A DNA stretch of 5,528 nt from Bacteroidales bacterium UBA2764 (GTDB lineage Bacteria > Bacteroidota > Bacteroidia > Bacteroidales > Paludibacteraceae), in contig DEIW01000127.1 in the NCBI GenBank assembly GCA_002352705.1, forward strand, positions 1 through 5,528, read 5' to 3'. The number at the start of each line of letters is the position of its first letter. Within the stretch, counting starts at the first letter, position 1. This document shows, one piece after another, positions 4,824-5,528 of the stretch. The position numbers were made by a program, and so were the translations under genes. The notes beneath the pieces are model-generated. The model saw nothing but the letters and a program-made list of their open reading frames with translations, had not been told where the DNA came from and searched no databases.

Positions 4824-5303
4824 TTACTTCGACAGTTTTTTTGTATAGCAATAACCCCAGATCATGGTACCGATGGTAGCAATAATAAGGGCATAGCAAG
4901 CGAAAATAACTGCGTCAGACATTTGAGCCCATGCGCCTTCGTTGTCTGTACCTTCATAGCCGATGATGTTAATTTTCTCAGGGCTACCAAGGAACCAGCA
5001 GATGAGCGCCAACGCAATGAAACCGCATACGACACCAAGCGTCATATACGCTTTACTACGGTTCGTCTTCCAGTTATTGACAAATTCCACCACCACAACA
5101 GCGAGGGTGATCAGCACTGCCAATGCGAAGAGGATATAGTTCCAGACGAGGAAAGCATCGGTGAAGCGAGGAATATCCAGGAAATCACCGGCTACCTCCA
5201 AACTACCGTTCGAGCCGCCCAAGAAGAACAACGCGATAAACACGATGCCCAACGCTATAAGCGACCAAAGGGTAATTTTAGGTAATAATTTATAATCTTT
5301 CAT
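4824..5303 (-). CDS. Four-helix inner-membrane protein of the exb locus
   Basis: The 159-residue product has no recognised enzymatic motif. Four hydrophobic helices are visible at about 10-29, 52-75, 85-105 and 132-152, separated by short loops; the first loop (about 30-50) and third loop (about 106-130, with an acidic GTDNEGAW segment) would be on one face of the membrane and the basic NNWKTNRSK loop (76-84) and KKLSK tail on the cytoplasmic face by the positive-inside rule. A protein of this kind regularly sits between exbB and exbD in Bacteroidota, which suggests an accessory subunit of the motor. That is inferred from context only. Gaps are 54 bp to exbB and 12 bp to the first exbD. Confidence 0.82.
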   Translation of the reverse strand: MKDYKLLPKITLWSLIALGIVFIALFFLGGSNGSLEVAGDFLDIPRFTDAFLVWNYILFALAVLITLAVVVVEFVNNWKTNRSKAYMTLGVVCGFIALALICWFLGSPEKINIIGYEGTDNEGAWAQMSDAVIFACYALIIATIGTMIWGYCYTKKLSK

Positions 5304-5333
5304 AATTGCTCAGAATTTATAAGTTAATGGCTC

Positions 5334-5349
5334 ACGCGCACATACGCGT
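5334..5349 (-). other. Small hairpin between exbB and the membrane protein gene
   Basis: ACGCG at 5334-5338 and CGCGT at 5345-5349 form a 5-bp GC stem with a 6-base loop in the otherwise AT-rich 54-bp gap after exbB. There is no following T run in the direction of transcription, so it is not a good terminator. It could limit read-through or protect mRNA ends and so set unequal exbB and exbD expression; this is a guess. Confidence 0.3.
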
Positions 5350-5357
5350 ACCTTTAA

Positions 5358-5528
5358 TTATTTTTTCTTCTGGGCAGCGTCGTACTCTACTACGATATCG
5401 AGCAGGCTAATCGAGCTGTCCTCCATTTCATTAACCAGACCCTCAACGAGGCTGAGGATATAGTTGTAGAACAACTGAAGAACAACAGCGATAATCAAAC
5501 CGAGAAGGGTAGTCAACAGAGCGACCTT
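5358..5528 (-). CDS. exbB: ExbB/TolQ/MotA proton channel protein, C-terminal part only
   Basis: Only the last 56 codons are in the window; the N-terminus lies beyond its right edge. The visible part starts KVALLTTLLGLIIAVVLQLF, matching the third transmembrane helix of ExbB/TolQ proteins, where the paired threonines line the proton path next to the ExbD aspartate. It then continues with YNYILSLVEGLVNEME and the cytoplasmic tail ending AAQKKK. Identification is supported by the two exbD genes downstream in the same direction. ExbB is the pentameric inner-membrane scaffold of the motor that energises TonB-dependent outer-membrane transport. Confidence 0.87.
   Translation of the reverse strand, partial: KVALLTTLLGLIIAVVLQLFYNYILSLVEGLVNEMEDSSISLLDIVVEYDAAQKKK

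Noticed and set aside
4272..5285. 337-codon ORF on the + strand
   Set aside because: It is antisense to the first exbD and the membrane protein gene, both clearly identified; its composition is that of a reverse-frame shadow.

Overview
The window looks like chromosomal DNA from a member of the Bacteroidales (Bacteroidota); genus is not resolvable from what is visible. The evidence is three TACCTTTG boxes matching the Bacteroidota -7 element (TAnnTTTG), two of them exactly 20 bp downstream of a TTTG -33 element, AT-rich translation starts without clear Shine-Dalgarno sequences, and the typical Bacteroidota gene order exbB / small membrane protein / exbD / exbD.

Left part (1-970) has no intact large gene and is rich in repeats. 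A promoter module at 1-60 is duplicated at 791-850 (55 of 60 positions identical, the first 39 perfectly). Each copy is followed by a leader with three copies of a 9-mer, GTCGYTYRA: at 33-bp spacing on the + strand after the first promoter, at 11-bp spacing on the - strand after the second. Behind the first promoter lies what appears to be an AAA-ATPase gene collapsed to its two ends (160-287). Then come a third promoter-like box, a 41-codon ORF (314-439), a 43-bp tandem repeat whose units each fold into a hairpin (408-548), and a GC- and pyrimidine-rich stretch of unrelated perfect palindromes (545-740), one of which (625-660) has the form of an intrinsic terminator.

Middle part (about 920-2731, + strand): the second promoter drives a small basic protein of unknown function and, 14 bp further on, a secreted SGNH/GDSL esterase of the rhamnogalacturonan acetylesterase type with a C-terminal all-beta domain. 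The pair is probably one transcript that provides periplasmic or surface deacetylation of plant or host polysaccharide.

Right part (2740-5528, - strand, running leftward from beyond the window): a tightly packed operon of exbB (only its C-terminal 56 residues are in the window), a four-helix membrane protein, two different exbD paralogues, a predicted lipoprotein of the YiiX/C92 papain-like (permuted NlpC/P60) family, and a small DUF4878-type lipoprotein. Spacings are 54, 12 and 2 bp, then 29-bp and 4-bp overlaps, so the last four genes are likely translationally coupled. ExbB and ExbD form the proton-driven motor that energises TonB; no TonB is encoded here, and the distal genes instead encode envelope lipoproteins. 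The two gene groups converge with only 8 bp between stop codons.
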